Shown here: one piece after another, positions 5,162 to 6,278 of the stretch
Layout: every line of letters begins with the position of its first letter
Numbering within the stretch: the stretch's first letter is position 1
Assembly: GCA_038521775.1 (NCBI GenBank)
Contig: JBCBKN010000288.1
Coordinates: 1 to 6,278, forward strand
Origin: J013 sp038521775
GTDB taxonomy: Bacteria; Pseudomonadota; Alphaproteobacteria; Rhodobacterales; Rhodobacteraceae
Length of the DNA stretch: 6,278 nucleotides
Reading direction: 5' to 3'
Made by a program: the position numbers and the translations under genes
The notes under the pieces: generated by a model
Databases searched by the model: none
The model's input: the letters and a program-made list of their open reading frames with translations, nothing else
What the model was told of the DNA's origin: nothing

Positions 5162-6278
5162 GCCGAGCGTGCCGTGGTCAACACATGATCGGTCAGCGCG
5201 GCGATGTCCCCGCCGGGCGCAAGCGCGTCGAGATCGGGCAGGATGGCCGCCAGACCGGCGGTTTCAGGGCGATAGCCCGCGCTGCCCGCCAAGGGGCTGA
5301 GCCAGTTCAGCCGCCAGGCCAGGCGCGCCAGCCGCCGCGTGGCCGCGACCATCGCCGCCGGATCGCCCCGCTCCAGCCCGTCCGACAGAACCAGCACCAG
5401 CGCGCCACGGGCAAAGCCGGCATAGCGGGGCACGGCCAGAAACGCCTGCAGCGCCTCGCCGATCCGTGTGCCGCCATCAATGTCAGCGATCAGCGCCGCC
5501 GCCCGGGGCAGGGCGCGGTCGGCAGCCCTGGGTGCCAGCGCCCGGGTGATGCGGGTGAGCCGCGTGCCCAGCGTGAAGACCTCGATCCTTTCGGCGGCCT
5601 GGGTCAGCGCATGCGCAAAGCGCAGCGCAGGCTCTGTGCGCTCGGACATCGAGCCCGACACGTCGATCAAGAGCACAATGCGCCGCTGGCGCAGGCGCCG
5701 GCGGGTCATGGGCAGGGTCAGAAGCTCGCCATCACGCCGGGCCGCCGCGCGCAGCGCGCGGCGCAGATCCGGCCGGTCGCCCGACCGCGCGGCGATGCGG
5801 CGGCGCGACAGGCGGCGGGGCAGGTGGCGCGGCGCGGCGCGGGCAAGCTGGGCGAGGGCGGCGTCTTCCCCGGCCGCAAGCTGGCGATATCCCAGCCGTT
5901 CGGCGGGCGTGGCCTCGGCCCCGGGGGGCGCCTCGGCCGGGTCCAGCTCGGCCGCGGCATCGGCGCCGCTGGCCTCATGCGCCTCGACCTCCTCACCCTC
6001 ATCGCCATGGGCCGGCGCGCTCACGGTCTGGCCCAGAAAGAAGGCGCGGAAGAGCGCGTCGAAGGCCTCGACCTGCTCAGGCGGCACGGCAAACAGGGCG
6101 CGGGCTGCGCGATAGACATCGGTCAGGCCGCGCGGACCCAGCAGGCCGATGGCCCGGACAAAGCCGATGGTCTGATCCGGCGCCACCGCAAAGCCGTTTG
6201 CCCGCAAGAGACCGGCGAAATCGACGAAGGGGCGCAGCGCGCCCGGCAATTTGCCTGGTAACGTGCCGGGCGGCGCGC
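5158..6278 (-). CDS. CoxE-like VWA-domain protein, probably 5'-truncated by window edge
   Basis: This is a CoxE-family protein, whose members work with MoxR-type AAA+ ATPases to insert or mature metal centres, classically in molybdenum hydroxylases such as CO dehydrogenase. Numbered from the TTG at 6249, the first roughly 75 residues are a helical domain (FVDFAGLLRANGF…). Residues about 78-120 are an acidic, Ala/Pro-rich linker, about 135-190 are Arg-rich, and the VWA domain follows with a complete MIDAS: DVSGS (D196, S198, S200), GGTRIG (T261) and LSDG (D290). The first in-frame start in the window is that TTG, but the frame stays open to the right edge with no stop, so the true start is probably outside; I therefore extend the call to the edge. 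The stop overlaps the amidohydrolase start, placing this maturation factor in the same operon. A moxR/coxD gene and Mo-hydroxylase genes would be expected beyond the right edge; this is inference. Confidence 0.9.
   Translation of the reverse strand, partial: APPGTLPGKLPGALRPFVDFAGLLRANGFAVAPDQTIGFVRAIGLLGPRGLTDVYRAARALFAVPPEQVEAFDALFRAFFLGQTVSAPAHGDEGEEVEAHEASGADAAAELDPAEAPPGAEATPAERLGYRQLAAGEDAALAQLARAAPRHLPRRLSRRRIAARSGDRPDLRRALRAAARRDGELLTLPMTRRRLRQRRIVLLIDVSGSMSERTEPALRFAHALTQAAERIEVFTLGTRLTRITRALAPRAADRALPRAAALIADIDGGTRIGEALQAFLAVPRYAGFARGALVLVLSDGLERGDPAAMVAATRRLARLAWRLNWLSPLAGSAGYRPETAGLAAILPDLDALAPGGDIAALTDHVLTTARSA

Overview
This is a GC-rich window with a very strong G/C preference at third codon positions. 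Gene style and content point to an alphaproteobacterium, most likely of the Rhodobacteraceae type; this is an inference from composition and families, not a match to a known genome. Six protein-coding genes fill almost the whole window. Two of them run off the edges. I see no rRNA, tRNA, CRISPR array, insertion sequence or prophage signal, and no gene-free stretch longer than 300 bases.

Layout. Left, plus strand: the C-terminal two-thirds of an acyl-CoA synthetase (AMP-forming), entering from outside the window and ending at 1011. All other genes are on the minus strand and converge on it. In transcription order, from right to left, they are: a CoxE-like VWA-domain protein (5158 to beyond the right edge); a COG3618-type amidohydrolase/lactonase (4286-5161), overlapping the VWA gene by the 4-base ATGA; a metallo-beta-lactamase-fold, AHL-lactonase-like hydrolase (3408-4256), 29 bases further on; a 191-base gap holding four 15-bp tandem repeats; a small membrane-anchored or Tat-targeted thioredoxin-like protein with a CALC motif (2713-3210); and, 40 bases later, a two-domain fusion of an SMP-30/gluconolactonase propeller with an isochorismatase-like hydrolase (1068-2672).

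How they may work together. The cluster holds three unrelated folds used by nature as lactonases (six-bladed SMP-30 propeller, metallo-beta-lactamase, amidohydrolase TIM barrel), an isochorismatase-type hydrolase and an acyl-CoA ligase. This looks like a catabolic module that opens rings, hydrolyses the product and activates an acid with CoA. The CoxE-like protein belongs to a family that, with MoxR AAA+ ATPases, matures molybdenum hydroxylases, so a ring-hydroxylating Mo enzyme may be encoded just beyond the right edge. The substrate cannot be read from the sequence.

Most notable points: the propeller-isochorismatase fusion; serine in place of the usual nucleophilic cysteine in its C-terminal domain; Asn in place of the usual catalytic Asp in the amidohydrolase; translational coupling of a CoxE-like gene to a hydrolase gene; and the AABB minisatellite between the two halves of the minus-strand gene row.
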